DNA of 36,971 nucleotides from RUG13409 sp045616985 (GTDB lineage: Bacteria; Bacillota; Clostridia; Peptostreptococcales; Anaerovoracaceae), in contig JAZLHU010000024.1 in NCBI GenBank assembly GCA_045616985.1, positions 1 through 36,971 on the forward strand, written 5' to 3'. Below, one piece after another: positions 14,856 to 22,749 of this stretch. Every line of letters starts with the position of its first letter. The first letter of the stretch is position 1. The notes beneath the pieces are model-generated. The model did no database searches. It worked only from the letters and a program-made list of their open reading frames with translations, and was not told where the DNA came from. The position numbers and the translations under genes were made by a program.

Positions 14856-15851
14856 ATGAGGATCAGAAATACTAAAAAATATATCGCTGCAGCGGCAGCG
14901 TTGCAGATACTTTTGTATCACTGCTGGATCCCGGTATTTAAATACGGAACAGCAGCGGCCGGCGTAGAGAGGTTTTTGATTGCCTCTACCTACAGCGGAG
15001 TAGATATTTTCTTCTTCCTGTCAGCTTATTCGCTGGTATTAAGGCCGGTCGAAAACTACAGGGCTTTTATAAAAAACAGAGCCTTAAAGATTTTACCGCT
15101 GTTTATCATAGCCTGGGCGCTGGGCCATTTTATCTGGTTCCTGCCGGCCATCATGGTGGTATATCTGCTCTTTCCGCCGCTTTATAAGCTTTGCCGCAAA
15201 GCCCCGGTTTTGGCCTTTCCGCTGCTTGTCATCGGCTGGGCGTGCATCACATACCTGATCCTTGGATTCCTTAATCCTACACAGAGTCTGGGGATATTCC
15301 TCTTCAGAATTCCGGCCATTATCCTCGGAGCCTATGCAGGCGGGATCTTCGGCAAGTGCGAACAAGACCTCGACCCGATGGCACCGCAGAACGAGCCGCT
15401 TAAACCGATACTCGGGGCCGTGCTGCTGGCGGTCGGAACGGCGCTGGTTTACAAGTTCGGATATGTCAACAAGCTAAGCGTTCCGTTTAAGGATACATTT
15501 TATCTGGCGGGAATTCCGACAATGCTCGGAACGGTCATTCTGGTGGATTGGCTTGGTCAAAAGCTTGAGGATAAAAACACAATACGGGTAATTCCGAAAA
15601 AAGTATTTAAAGAACAGGGTCTCCCGGAAGAACGGGCTTTTTCAGAATTTGTTGCGGATACGATCAAACATTTCGGCAGCATAACGCTGGAGCTGTACTT
15701 CTCGCAAATGGTGCTTGGAACATATCTGACAAACAATTTCTACGCTATTACATCCGACAGGCTTATAACAAATGTAATAACGATTGCGATAATAATAATC
15801 GTTTCAAAAATAATAAACTGGATTTCGGAATTCCGGATGGTACTTGCCTGA
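14856..15851 (+). CDS. Acyltransferase-3 family integral membrane protein
   Basis: This 331-residue protein has about nine to ten membrane segments. The N-terminal pattern YHCWIPVF and the SGVDIFFFLSAYSLVLRP segment (about 47-64) match the acyltransferase-3 family, where H and the GVDxFFFLSG-like helix are conserved; FIKNRALKILPLF follows as expected. These enzymes O-acylate sugars or peptidoglycan at the membrane. The substrate is unknown. It is shorter than many members and has a soluble loop at about 250-280. Codon use matches the operon. Confidence 0.7.
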   Translation: MRIRNTKKYIAAAAALQILLYHCWIPVFKYGTAAAGVERFLIASTYSGVDIFFFLSAYSLVLRPVENYRAFIKNRALKILPLFIIAWALGHFIWFLPAIMVVYLLFPPLYKLCRKAPVLAFPLLVIGWACITYLILGFLNPTQSLGIFLFRIPAIILGAYAGGIFGKCEQDLDPMAPQNEPLKPILGAVLLAVGTALVYKFGYVNKLSVPFKDTFYLAGIPTMLGTVILVDWLGQKLEDKNTIRVIPKKVFKEQGLPEERAFSEFVADTIKHFGSITLELYFSQMVLGTYLTNNFYAITSDRLITNVITIAIIIIVSKIINWISEFRMVLA

Positions 15852-15940
15852 ATTGAGAAATCCACCCGGAGCGGAAATTGCGGCTTTTGCAAAATCTGCT
15901 CTGAGTGCAAGCGGAAAAACATGGAAAGGAGGTGACAAAA

Positions 15941-16063
15941 ATGACATGCAAATATTACACATGTGAGATCTGCGGCAACGTATTAAAGGTTGTTGACGAC
16001 AGCGGTGTTACACCAACATGCTGCGGTCAGGAAATGACTAAAAGCGAAAAAGACGAAAAATAA
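15941..16063 (+). CDS. Desulforedoxin-like 40-residue iron protein
   Basis: A short gene with a perfect AAAGGAGGTGACAAAA site encodes MTCKYYTCEICGNVLKVVDD followed by SGVTPTCCGQEMTKSEKDEK. The C-xx-C (CEIC) and adjacent CC are the four ligands of a desulforedoxin rubredoxin-type iron centre, and the length matches stand-alone desulforedoxin. It probably donates electrons to the superoxide reductase encoded upstream, which has its own version of this domain. It closes the oxidative-stress operon and is followed by a strong terminator. Confidence 0.88.
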   Translation: MTCKYYTCEICGNVLKVVDDSGVTPTCCGQEMTKSEKDEK

Positions 16064-16171
16064 AACTGAATAAAAACATAAGAAACCTATAAAAATAATG
16101 ACAAGCTCAAAACTGAATAAAAAGCTAATATAAAAATATTCTCCTTTCAAAAATATATCATATATAGCAAA

Positions 16172-16199
16172 AAAGACCGGCGGGAAATCGCCGGTCTTT
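16172..16199. terminator. Bidirectional terminator
   Basis: AAAGACCGGCG (16172-16182) and CGCCGGTCTTT (16189-16199) form a perfect 11-bp hairpin with A and T runs on both sides. It lies between the plus-strand desulforedoxin gene and the minus-strand ATPase remnant and can serve both. Confidence 0.85.
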
Positions 16200-16211
16200 G
16201 AGTTATTGATT

Positions 16212-16409
16212 TTACAACTGCTTCTCCGGAGCAGGAATAAGATTCTTTGGATGGATAATGTAAGCTTCCCCGATTCTTGTCTTGCCAAATTCTTCGCAAA
16301 TTGTTGATTTCCCAATTCGTCTTGCACCTTCAATTAGCAAAGCTTTAGAACCATTGGATTGGTTTTTCCATTCTAATAGGTTATTATAAATTTTTCTTCT
16401 TAAGATCAT
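16212..16409 (-). pseudogene. AAA_14/DUF4143-type ATPase, internally deleted
   Basis: The 65-residue frame begins MILRRKIYNNLLEWKNQSNG and the P-loop LLIEGARRIGKSTICEEFG, the standard N-terminus of AAA_14 ATPases. It then jumps directly to TRIGEAYIIHPKNL, which resembles the extreme C-terminus of the same family (RIGEAYIIHxKDL). The full proteins are over 400 residues, so nearly the whole middle is missing in frame. The start retains GGAGA and a repeat-rich upstream region. It is either a dead remnant or, less likely, an expressed mini-protein. Confidence 0.75.
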
Positions 16410-16431
16410 ATCAGGTCTCCGTTTAACTATT

Positions 16432-16539
16432 TTTGATTATGCGCAGGCTTTAAACCATTTTCTTTGATTATACGCACATTATAACCCGTTTTTTTGATTA
16501 TACGCAAGTTATAAACCATAGAATTTTTGATTATGCGCA
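16432..16539 (-). repeat. Four-copy 14-bp repeat array upstream of the ATPase remnant
   Basis: TTTGATTATRCGCA occurs at 16432-16445, 16463-16476, 16493-16506 and 16526-16539, spaced 30-33 bases. Between copies is a second, looser motif (TTATAAACC-like). Read toward the ATPase gene each unit is TGCGYATAATCAAA and contains a -10-like hexamer. It may be a repeated promoter or operator. Confidence 0.7.
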
Positions 16540-16552
16540 CATTTCACAAAAG

Positions 16553-16705
16553 ACCTTTCTCTTATTCCTGCTGCCACCTGGGTAATGTACGGCATCAGGT
16601 TATTCGGAACCCATTCGGATTCTCCCCCAAAAGGCCGCCCTCGTACGCACCGACAGGGTTAAAGTACCTAAGCAAAACCACCGACAAATCCGCATCAGCA
16701 TATGC
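16553..16705 (-). pseudogene. galE: Fragment of galE (UDP-glucose 4-epimerase) with frameshift
   Basis: In one frame the minus strand reads AYADADLSVVLLRYFNPVGA followed by YEGGLLGENPNG, the unmistakable GalE segment LRYFNPVGAH-SG-IGEDPNG. A frameshift follows, and the next frame gives PNNLMPYITQVAAGIRERS, the continuation of GalE. Only about 50 of roughly 330 codons remain. The fragment ends near 16553, just beside the repeat array, as if the rest was lost when the ATPase module arrived. Confidence 0.85.
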
Positions 16706-16722
16706 TTTCCTCTGATATTTAC

Positions 16723-17766
16723 TTATTTTGCCTTAATATATCTTGCATTCTTATAGGTACCGATTTTTTGAATCTTTCCGCTTTGCATTAATTTGTGCAA
16801 AGTTTTCGTAATTGTTTCAATACTCACATCCGGAAGCTTCTTCGCAATTTCAGCTGTTGAAATAGGCACAATGGCATTGCAAACAATTGATTCTACCCTG
16901 GCATTTTTCTTTGCTTTTTTTAAATCCAATTCCATAAATGCATCATCTACGTCCTTATAGCATTGGTACAATGTCCGGAGAAAGTTGATTAAAACTGGGT
17001 AATAATCGTTTTCGTTGTCATACCATTTGTCAGATGATGCCCGCAGTGCCTCGTAATAATTTTCCTTGTATTCATTGATCTTATTTTCGAAGGAAATATA
17101 TTTTACAATGTCATATCCGCTGATATATAAAAGTAATACTGTGAGAAGTCTTGAAACTCTGCCGTTACCGTCGTTAAACGGATGAATACATAAAAAATCA
17201 AAAACCACACACGGAATCAGAAGCAACTGAGGAATGGAATCATCCTGTCTGGCTGCATAATATGCAAGTATCATCTGATCCAAAGCATATTCACAATCCC
17301 CGGCGCTAACCGGCTTAAAACGAACACTGCGGCTTCCGTCCTTTTGTATTTCCATAATGAAATTATCTCTGTCTTTTAGTTTTCCGGCATCAATAGGATG
17401 ACTCTGAGCTTCGATCAGCGAATGCAGCTTTAAAATTAAATCCTTTGTTAAATCTAAAGTGTCGCTGTTCTCATGAATTAAATTTAATGCATCCTTATAT
17501 CCTAAAAGTTCAAATTCGTCGTGCGATGAAGGCTTTTCTCCTGAAAGTATTTTATCAAGTCTGTCATCACTTGTAACGATCCCCTCTATTGCGTTACTGC
17601 CTTTAACAGACAATACAATTGCATTTTTTCTTAGCCTTTCGAAACTGTCAGGATATTGAAGATGCCTGAAATCTTCTTTCGCCTTTAGATCTGCAATTAT
17701 CAAAGATAAGTTAAAAAGATTTTCAAATGATGCGGTTTTTAAGAAGGAATAATCAAATCTATGCAT
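16723..17766 (-). CDS. Fic-domain protein (AMPylator family) with winged helix
   Basis: This 347-residue protein carries the complete Fic motif HPFNDGNGRVSRLL (about 196-209) and a class II-like inhibitory motif SNAIEG (S-xxx-E-G) at about residue 58, placed N-terminal as in standard Fic/DOC_N proteins. The C-terminus (about 285-345) looks like a winged helix (STAEIAKKLPDVSIETITKT, then LHKLMQSGKIQKIG), which may bind DNA. Fic enzymes transfer AMP or related groups to target hydroxyls. The gene has GAGAGG before its ATG and a perfect palindrome in its promoter. It stands alone between pseudogenes and ahcY, suggesting an accessory gene. Confidence 0.9.
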   Translation of the reverse strand: MHRFDYSFLKTASFENLFNLSLIIADLKAKEDFRHLQYPDSFERLRKNAIVLSVKGSNAIEGIVTSDDRLDKILSGEKPSSHDEFELLGYKDALNLIHENSDTLDLTKDLILKLHSLIEAQSHPIDAGKLKDRDNFIMEIQKDGSRSVRFKPVSAGDCEYALDQMILAYYAARQDDSIPQLLLIPCVVFDFLCIHPFNDGNGRVSRLLTVLLLYISGYDIVKYISFENKINEYKENYYEALRASSDKWYDNENDYYPVLINFLRTLYQCYKDVDDAFMELDLKKAKKNARVESIVCNAIVPISTAEIAKKLPDVSIETITKTLHKLMQSGKIQKIGTYKNARYIKAK

Positions 17767-17778
17767 AGCAAGCCTCTC

Positions 17779-17813
17779 TTACTATGTATATTTTAACAAA
17801 AAATACATAGTAA
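17779..17813 (-). promoter_or_regulatory. Palindromic operator in the Fic promoter
   Basis: TTACTATGTAT (17779-17789) and ATACATAGTAA (17803-17813) are perfect 11-bp complements separated by 13 bases, directly upstream of the Fic ribosome binding site. The AT-rich spacer and arms could include the -10 region. The Fic protein's own winged helix is the natural candidate for binding, but this is inference. Confidence 0.6.
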
Positions 17814-17823
17814 ATCAATGTTG

Positions 17824-17853
17824 TTGCCAATTCGAGCCGGAGTCGAAACGATA
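17824..17853 (+). repeat. Dispersed 30-bp intergenic repeat, copy between Fic and ahcY
   Basis: TTGCCAATTCGAGCCGGAG then TCGAAACGATA aligns without gaps to the other copies. TTCGA/TCGAA forms the stem. It lies downstream of the ahcY stop, within the gap toward the Fic promoter. Confidence 0.6.
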
Positions 17854-17894
17854 TTGCACATAGGAGTTCAACAATCTACTGCAAAAGAAGCTTC

Positions 17895-19130
17895 CTACAT
17901 TCCCAGGTATTCCTTCTGTTCATCCGTAAGTAGATCTATCTTGCAGCCGAGTGTTGCAAGCTTTCTTTCTGCAACAGCCCTGTCTATTTCTTCAGGTACG
18001 GGGACTACGCCCGGCTTAAGCTTGTTCTTATGCTTTGCAAGCCACTCTGCTGAAAGTGCCTGAATTGCAAAACTCATATCCATTATCTCTGCAGGATGCC
18101 CGTCTCCTGCCGCAAGGTTTACAAGTCTGCCCTCGCCTATTACAAAGAGCGTCTTTCCGTTTTCAAGCACAAAGCCTTCAACGTTTTCTCTTGCCTGATA
18201 TGTTTTAACTGCCATCTTTCGAAGTGATGCAACGTCAACCTCAACATCAAAGTGCCCTGCGTTGCAAAGTATTGCTCCGTCTTTTATTTTCTCGAAGTGC
18301 TTTGGTGTGATTACATTATCGCAGCCTGTTACTGTTACGAATATATCACCTGCCTCTGCCGCCTGATCCATATTCATTACTTCAAAGCCGTCCATATGGG
18401 CTTCCAGAGCTCTTACGGGGTTTACTTCGGTTACAATTACCTTTGCTCCCAGGCCCTTTGCTCTCATTGATACGCCCTTGCCGCACCAGCCGTAGCCTGC
18501 AACCACAACGTTCTTTCCTGCAACTATCAGATTTGTATTCTTGTTTATGGCATTCCATACGGATTGACCTGTTCCGTATCTGTTGTCAAACATGTGCTTG
18601 CAGTCTGCTTCGTTTACCATAACCATGGGAAAAGCCAGCTTACCGTCTCTGTCAAGGGCTTTTAACCTGTGGATACCTGTTGTGGTTTCTTCGCATCCGC
18701 CTATTACATTTGGAAGAAGATCCCTGTACTTTGTATGCATAAGGTGAACAAGATCTCCTCCGTCATCTATGATGATATTGGGGCCTGCTTCAAGTACCTT
18801 GCAAAGATTTGCTTCGTATTCTTCCATGGTGCAGCCGCGAACTGCAAATACTTCTATGCCCTCTGCTGCAACTGCTGCCGCAACATCGTCCTGAGTTGAA
18901 AGAGGATTGCAGCCTGTAGCATACATTTCGGCTCCGCCGTTTTTCATACAAAGGCAAAGGTATGCTGTCTTTGCTTCCATATGAACCGACAGCGCAACCT
19001 TAAGTCCTTTAAAGGGCTTGGTTCTTTTAAACTCTTCATTGATGTCCCTGAGAAGGGGCATATTGCGCTCTACCCAGTCTATTTTCATTTTGCCCGACGG
19101 AGCAAGGCTTATATCTTTAATCTTGCTCAT
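17895..19130 (-). CDS. ahcY: Adenosylhomocysteinase
   Basis: This 411-residue enzyme hydrolyses S-adenosylhomocysteine to adenosine and homocysteine using bound NAD. The start MSKIKDISLAPSGKMKIDW has AAGGAGAT upstream; a longer frame has none. Motifs include SVHMEAKTAYL, the substrate region CEETTTGIHRLKAL, DNRYGTGQSVW, the Rossmann loop VVVAGYGWCGKGV and NAGHFDVEVD. It lacks the roughly 40-residue insertion of the longer (proteobacterial and eukaryotic) forms, so it is the short archaeal/clostridial type. Both sides carry copies of the dispersed repeat, so it looks like a separate transcription unit from manC. Confidence 0.94.
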   Translation of the reverse strand: MSKIKDISLAPSGKMKIDWVERNMPLLRDINEEFKRTKPFKGLKVALSVHMEAKTAYLCLCMKNGGAEMYATGCNPLSTQDDVAAAVAAEGIEVFAVRGCTMEEYEANLCKVLEAGPNIIIDDGGDLVHLMHTKYRDLLPNVIGGCEETTTGIHRLKALDRDGKLAFPMVMVNEADCKHMFDNRYGTGQSVWNAINKNTNLIVAGKNVVVAGYGWCGKGVSMRAKGLGAKVIVTEVNPVRALEAHMDGFEVMNMDQAAEAGDIFVTVTGCDNVITPKHFEKIKDGAILCNAGHFDVEVDVASLRKMAVKTYQARENVEGFVLENGKTLFVIGEGRLVNLAAGDGHPAEIMDMSFAIQALSAEWLAKHKNKLKPGVVPVPEEIDRAVAERKLATLGCKIDLLTDEQKEYLGM

Positions 19131-19251
19131 AAAAATCTCCTTCGTATTTCTTTTGACATTATTTCCTATCCGCATTCGTGTGGATTCCGGCTCCGGCGGC
19201 ATAGAAGGAAACCGTTGCAATTTTTACCCCGAGTGCAATCGGCAAATTTTT

Positions 19252-19281
19252 TGCCAAATCAACCTGGAGCCGAAACGTCAA
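19252..19281 (+). repeat. Dispersed 30-bp intergenic repeat, copy between ahcY and manC
   Basis: TTGCCAAATCAACCTGGAG then CCGAAACGTCA aligns to the copy on the other side of ahcY. Just beside it, 19223-19245 read on the minus strand gives TTGCCGATTGCACTCGGGG, nearly identical to the terminator stem-loop at 11558-11576. Confidence 0.6.
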
Positions 19282-19300
19282 CATATAGGGGCGTGGTTCA

Positions 19301-20611
19301 TCACCACTCCCAATCAAATCTTTCTATGTCTTCTTCTGTCAGTTCGTCTCCAACCTGAACTTCTATGAATCTCAGCTCTGTATCGGCTTTAATAGCATGC
19401 ATCATCATCGGCTTGATGTACGCAACATCCCCGCGTTTGACTTTGCTTGCCTTTCCTTCCAGAATGAGCGTTCCTTCGCCTTTCACAAAGGTCCAGATTT
19501 CAGTTCTGTGCTGATGCCGCTGGTAGCTGATGTGCTTTCTTTCGGAAATAATCAGTTCCTTTGTAAGACAGTTTTCACCATCCTCTGACACTTTGTAATC
19601 CAGTACCTTGTATTCTCCCCACCGGCGCTTCTCGTACATCGGACGCTGCTTAGGAACGTAATCCTTAAGATACGAGCTTGCAGCTTTGTCCGTTACAAGA
19701 ATCCCATCCGGCGTTGCAACAATTGCGGCATCTTTCATTCCAAGTGCAACAAGCGGAAGACTTAGTTCATTTACAACATGAACATTCTGACAATTTTCAC
19801 CCAGAACAACATTTCCGGATGTCTCCTCGCTCATTGCCTCTGTCAGTGTATTCCATGTACCAAGATCCTTCCATTCTCCGGAATACTTTATAACCTTGAT
19901 ATCCTTCTCATGCTCTGCAACAGCATAGTCGAAGCTTATCTTCGGCAAGTTTTCATAGTTATCATAAAGTTCCTGATAAACAGCAGTGCCGCAAAGTTCT
20001 TTGGCCTTATCAAGAAGATAACTCATCTTGTATGCAAATACACCGCCGTTCCAAAGGGCTCCCTGCTTTATATATTCAGCAGCCGCTTCTTCTGATGGTT
20101 TTTCCTTAAATTCCTTTACGCTGCCATCTGCATTGGGAATAATATATCCGTACTTTGCAGAAGGATATGTCGGCTCAATTCCCATAAGCGTAAGATTTGC
20201 AAGGTCTGTAGCATCCGACAAAAGCTTCAGCGTTTCAAAATATCCCTTTTCAACCAACGGATCAACCGGACAGACAACTATACTTTTATCAAGACTGACG
20301 CCTTTAACATCGTGCAAATACGTAGTTGCCAAAGCAATGGCGGGAAAGGTATCCCGGCGGCAAGGCTCAACGGAAATACCCACATCTTCCCCGAGCTGAC
20401 TCTGTATTGAGTTTACTTGGTTTTGCGATGTGGCAATAATAACAGAAGCATCCGAATCAACATCTTTAATCATACGATACATTCTCTGCACCATAGATTC
20501 ATGTTTGCCATCTGCTGTTCTGAAAATCTTTAAAAATTGTTTTGAGCGGACATCATTGGAAAGCGGCCACAGGCGCGTTCCGGATCCGCCGGATAAAAGG
20601 ATTAGCCTCAT
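19301..20611 (-). CDS. manC: Mannose-1-phosphate guanylyltransferase with C-terminal cupin
   Basis: This 436-residue protein makes GDP-mannose from mannose-1-phosphate and GTP. The nucleotidyltransferase signature SGGSGTRLWPLS then RSKQFLKIF is at residues 7-32, and the FKEKP active-site motif is in VKEFKEKPSEEAAAEYI. The C-terminal cupin (about 320-430: RRWGEYKVLDY, HISYQRHQHRTEIW, VKRGDVAYIKPMMMHAI) is the mannose-6-phosphate isomerase-like part seen in ManC/CpsB. It supplies the substrate for Gmd in the same gene cluster. It is less AT-rich than the genes immediately upstream, so it probably marks the conserved edge of the exchanged cassette. The ribosome binding site is weak. Confidence 0.93.
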   Translation of the reverse strand: MRLILLSGGSGTRLWPLSNDVRSKQFLKIFRTADGKHESMVQRMYRMIKDVDSDASVIIATSQNQVNSIQSQLGEDVGISVEPCRRDTFPAIALATTYLHDVKGVSLDKSIVVCPVDPLVEKGYFETLKLLSDATDLANLTLMGIEPTYPSAKYGYIIPNADGSVKEFKEKPSEEAAAEYIKQGALWNGGVFAYKMSYLLDKAKELCGTAVYQELYDNYENLPKISFDYAVAEHEKDIKVIKYSGEWKDLGTWNTLTEAMSEETSGNVVLGENCQNVHVVNELSLPLVALGMKDAAIVATPDGILVTDKAASSYLKDYVPKQRPMYEKRRWGEYKVLDYKVSEDGENCLTKELIISERKHISYQRHQHRTEIWTFVKGEGTLILEGKASKVKRGDVAYIKPMMMHAIKADTELRFIEVQVGDELTEEDIERFDWEW

Positions 20612-20717
20612 GGTTTCATAAAAATATCATATCAACTTCATTAAAACAATTACTAATAATTAAAATGAAATTTTACTATTAACGACGATGCATTCAATTT
20701 GACATAATAATTAACAC

Positions 20718-21740
20718 TTATTTATTATAATAATTCGTTTGCATCCATTCTATTGTTCTTTTAATTCCAATATCATACGGAATAAACTCACTTTTTGAAA
20801 ATTCTTTCTTAATTTTTGAGATATCCAATCTTTCCATTGCAGCATTACCAGGAATCGGCGATTCTACTTGCGGTTCAATCACAGGACAATGCAATAATTT
20901 TCCAATTGTTATTGCCAGTTCTTTTACAGTTATATCTTCTGTACCTCCAACATTGTATATTGGCTCTTTCCCATATAAAAGAACATTAAAAAGAATTTCC
21001 ACCACATCAGATACATAGCAATACCTACGTTGTGCATCTCCCTTATCAAACATCCCAATTCTACCATTGATCCCTTTATCTATAAAATCATATAGTACCC
21101 GTTTATCCCCTCTACGTATGCCTGGACCATAAGTATATGATAATCTAATAGATTTGGCATTTATTCCTTTTTTTCGAAAAGCATTGCAAATTGCTTCCCC
21201 ACAACGTTTACCTTCTATATAGCATGCTCTTGGATGCATTGTGTTCGTTGTTCCAACATCCTCTTCTGTATAAACATCCTTTTGTAGGCCATTGTAAATC
21301 CCACTTGAACTAATAAATACCAAACTACCATTTTCTTTTATTTTGTCGAATAATTTAAATAATACAACTGTATTCAATTTAATGGTTCTTGATTCATCAA
21401 CAATAAACTTTGCAGGTTGCCCATAACCAGCCGCATGAATTATGTAATCTGCACATGGCAATCTATCACAAGCACTATCGTTAGACAAGTCTGCCTTTAT
21501 AATACTTATCCATTCATTCTTTTCAATTTCCTTAAGATGATCTGGCAAGCCGTTTACTGTTAAAGCATGGACTTTCTTAATGGATACACCACGTTCTATT
21601 AATTCGTTAATAGAAAAAAGAATATAGGTTCCAACTAATCCAGTTGCCCCTGTAATGAGTATTTCTTTTCCAGATAGTGGTGACAAATCAACTGAATCAA
21701 CAATTTTTTTTACATCTTCATAGATAATACTATTATTCAC
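20718..21740 (-). CDS. NAD-dependent epimerase/dehydratase (extended SDR), nucleotide-sugar modifying
   Basis: This 340-residue extended SDR has the Rossmann motif ILITGATGLVGTYILF (about 27-42), the active-site Ser in FISSSGIYN and a catalytic YIEGK (Y-xxx-K, about 179-183), followed by RLSYTYGPGIRRGD. It resembles nucleotide-sugar 4-reductases and epimerases. It starts 4 bases after the aldolase gene and is the last cassette gene before manC. In the model for this locus it would reduce the new side-chain ketone after carboligation, like YerF in yersiniose synthesis. A simple 4-epimerase role is the alternative. Confidence 0.82.
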   Translation of the reverse strand: MNNSIIYEDVKKIVDSVDLSPLSGKEILITGATGLVGTYILFSINELIERGVSIKKVHALTVNGLPDHLKEIEKNEWISIIKADLSNDSACDRLPCADYIIHAAGYGQPAKFIVDESRTIKLNTVVLFKLFDKIKENGSLVFISSSGIYNGLQKDVYTEEDVGTTNTMHPRACYIEGKRCGEAICNAFRKKGINAKSIRLSYTYGPGIRRGDKRVLYDFIDKGINGRIGMFDKGDAQRRYCYVSDVVEILFNVLLYGKEPIYNVGGTEDITVKELAITIGKLLHCPVIEPQVESPIPGNAAMERLDISKIKKEFSKSEFIPYDIGIKRTIEWMQTNYYNK

Positions 21741-21744
21741 GTTT

Positions 21745-22746
21745 TTAACCCCTATTCATTTGAGATAACTTATGGGCAACCTCAACAACAATATCCTCTT
21801 GTCCTCCGACCGTATGTAATTTACCCATTTCGATAAAAATATCTCTATAATCAACATTAAATGTTTTAGAAGCATCCTCAACATGATGTGCATATGATGA
21901 AAATACCCCTGCAATACCACTAATTAAATTGATTCCGGAAATTCCTTGGTTTTTTAATGAAAACTTCGATACAACATCGTCACCTGCATCCATAACCTTA
22001 TACAAATTCATCCCAGTTTTATATCCCATTTTTTCCAAAACCGCTATTACAACTTCTAGTTGACAATTCCCAGCGCCGGCCCCAAAACCTCTTGTTGTTC
22101 CATCGACAATATCAGCCCCAGCTTCAATTGCCGCAACAGTATTAGCAACGGCCATTCCGAGATTATTATGTGCATGAAAACCGATAGGTATGATTAGATT
22201 ATCTTTTAAAAATGATACCCGCTTTGAAACCATATTTGGAAGTGATGCTCCTGCGGAATCCATTAGTATTATTCCATCCGCTCCATATGATTCCATTTTT
22301 TTCGCCTCCATTAATATTTCATTGTCAGAAACAGTGTGCTGCATCATTAACACACCATAGGCTTCTTTATTATTTTGCTTTGCAAATTCAATATGCTGTG
22401 CTGTAATATCTGCTTCAGTACAATGCGCAGCAACACACACCAAATCCACCCCATCATCAAAGGCTGGCAATAAATTATCTTTAATTGTTCCAAAACCTGG
22501 TAATAAAAAAGCACCTAGTTTCGTTTCCTTTAAATATTGTTTTGCCGTACGCAACATAGTCCTATCATCAAGTAACGATATTCCGACATTTAATGACGAA
22601 GCCCCTAGCCCATTGCCATGACCCACGATAACAACATGCATGCCTGCTGAATCAATGTTTGTGCAATAATCAATAATATTTTGTTCTGTAAGTTGATGTT
22701 TTACTGCGTGAGACCCATCCCTCAAGGTCGAATCAAAAAAAATCAT
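21745..22746 (-). CDS. 4-hydroxy-2-oxovalerate aldolase-like enzyme (DmpG/BphI family)
   Basis: This 333-residue HMGL-like TIM barrel carries DSTLRDGSHAV (metal and catalytic loop, residues 5-15), GVLMMQHTV, ILMDSAGAS, GFHAHNNLGMAVANTVAAIE and IVDGTTRGFGAGAGN, all typical of DmpG. Family members condense pyruvate with acetaldehyde, or cleave 4-hydroxy-2-oxovalerate, usually in aromatic catabolism. Here there are no aromatic-degradation genes; the enzyme lies 3 bases after its DmpF partner inside a glycan operon, so it most likely works in the synthetic direction. GAGGTG precedes the start. Confidence 0.9.
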   Translation of the reverse strand: MIFFDSTLRDGSHAVKHQLTEQNIIDYCTNIDSAGMHVVIVGHGNGLGASSLNVGISLLDDRTMLRTAKQYLKETKLGAFLLPGFGTIKDNLLPAFDDGVDLVCVAAHCTEADITAQHIEFAKQNNKEAYGVLMMQHTVSDNEILMEAKKMESYGADGIILMDSAGASLPNMVSKRVSFLKDNLIIPIGFHAHNNLGMAVANTVAAIEAGADIVDGTTRGFGAGAGNCQLEVVIAVLEKMGYKTGMNLYKVMDAGDDVVSKFSLKNQGISGINLISGIAGVFSSYAHHVEDASKTFNVDYRDIFIEMGKLHTVGGQEDIVVEVAHKLSQMNRG

Positions 22747-22749
22747 TTT

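Noticed and set aside
16432..16539. CRISPR-like array
   Set aside because: Repeats are only 14 bp with about 17-bp similar spacers, and no cas genes are present; it looks like a promoter array.
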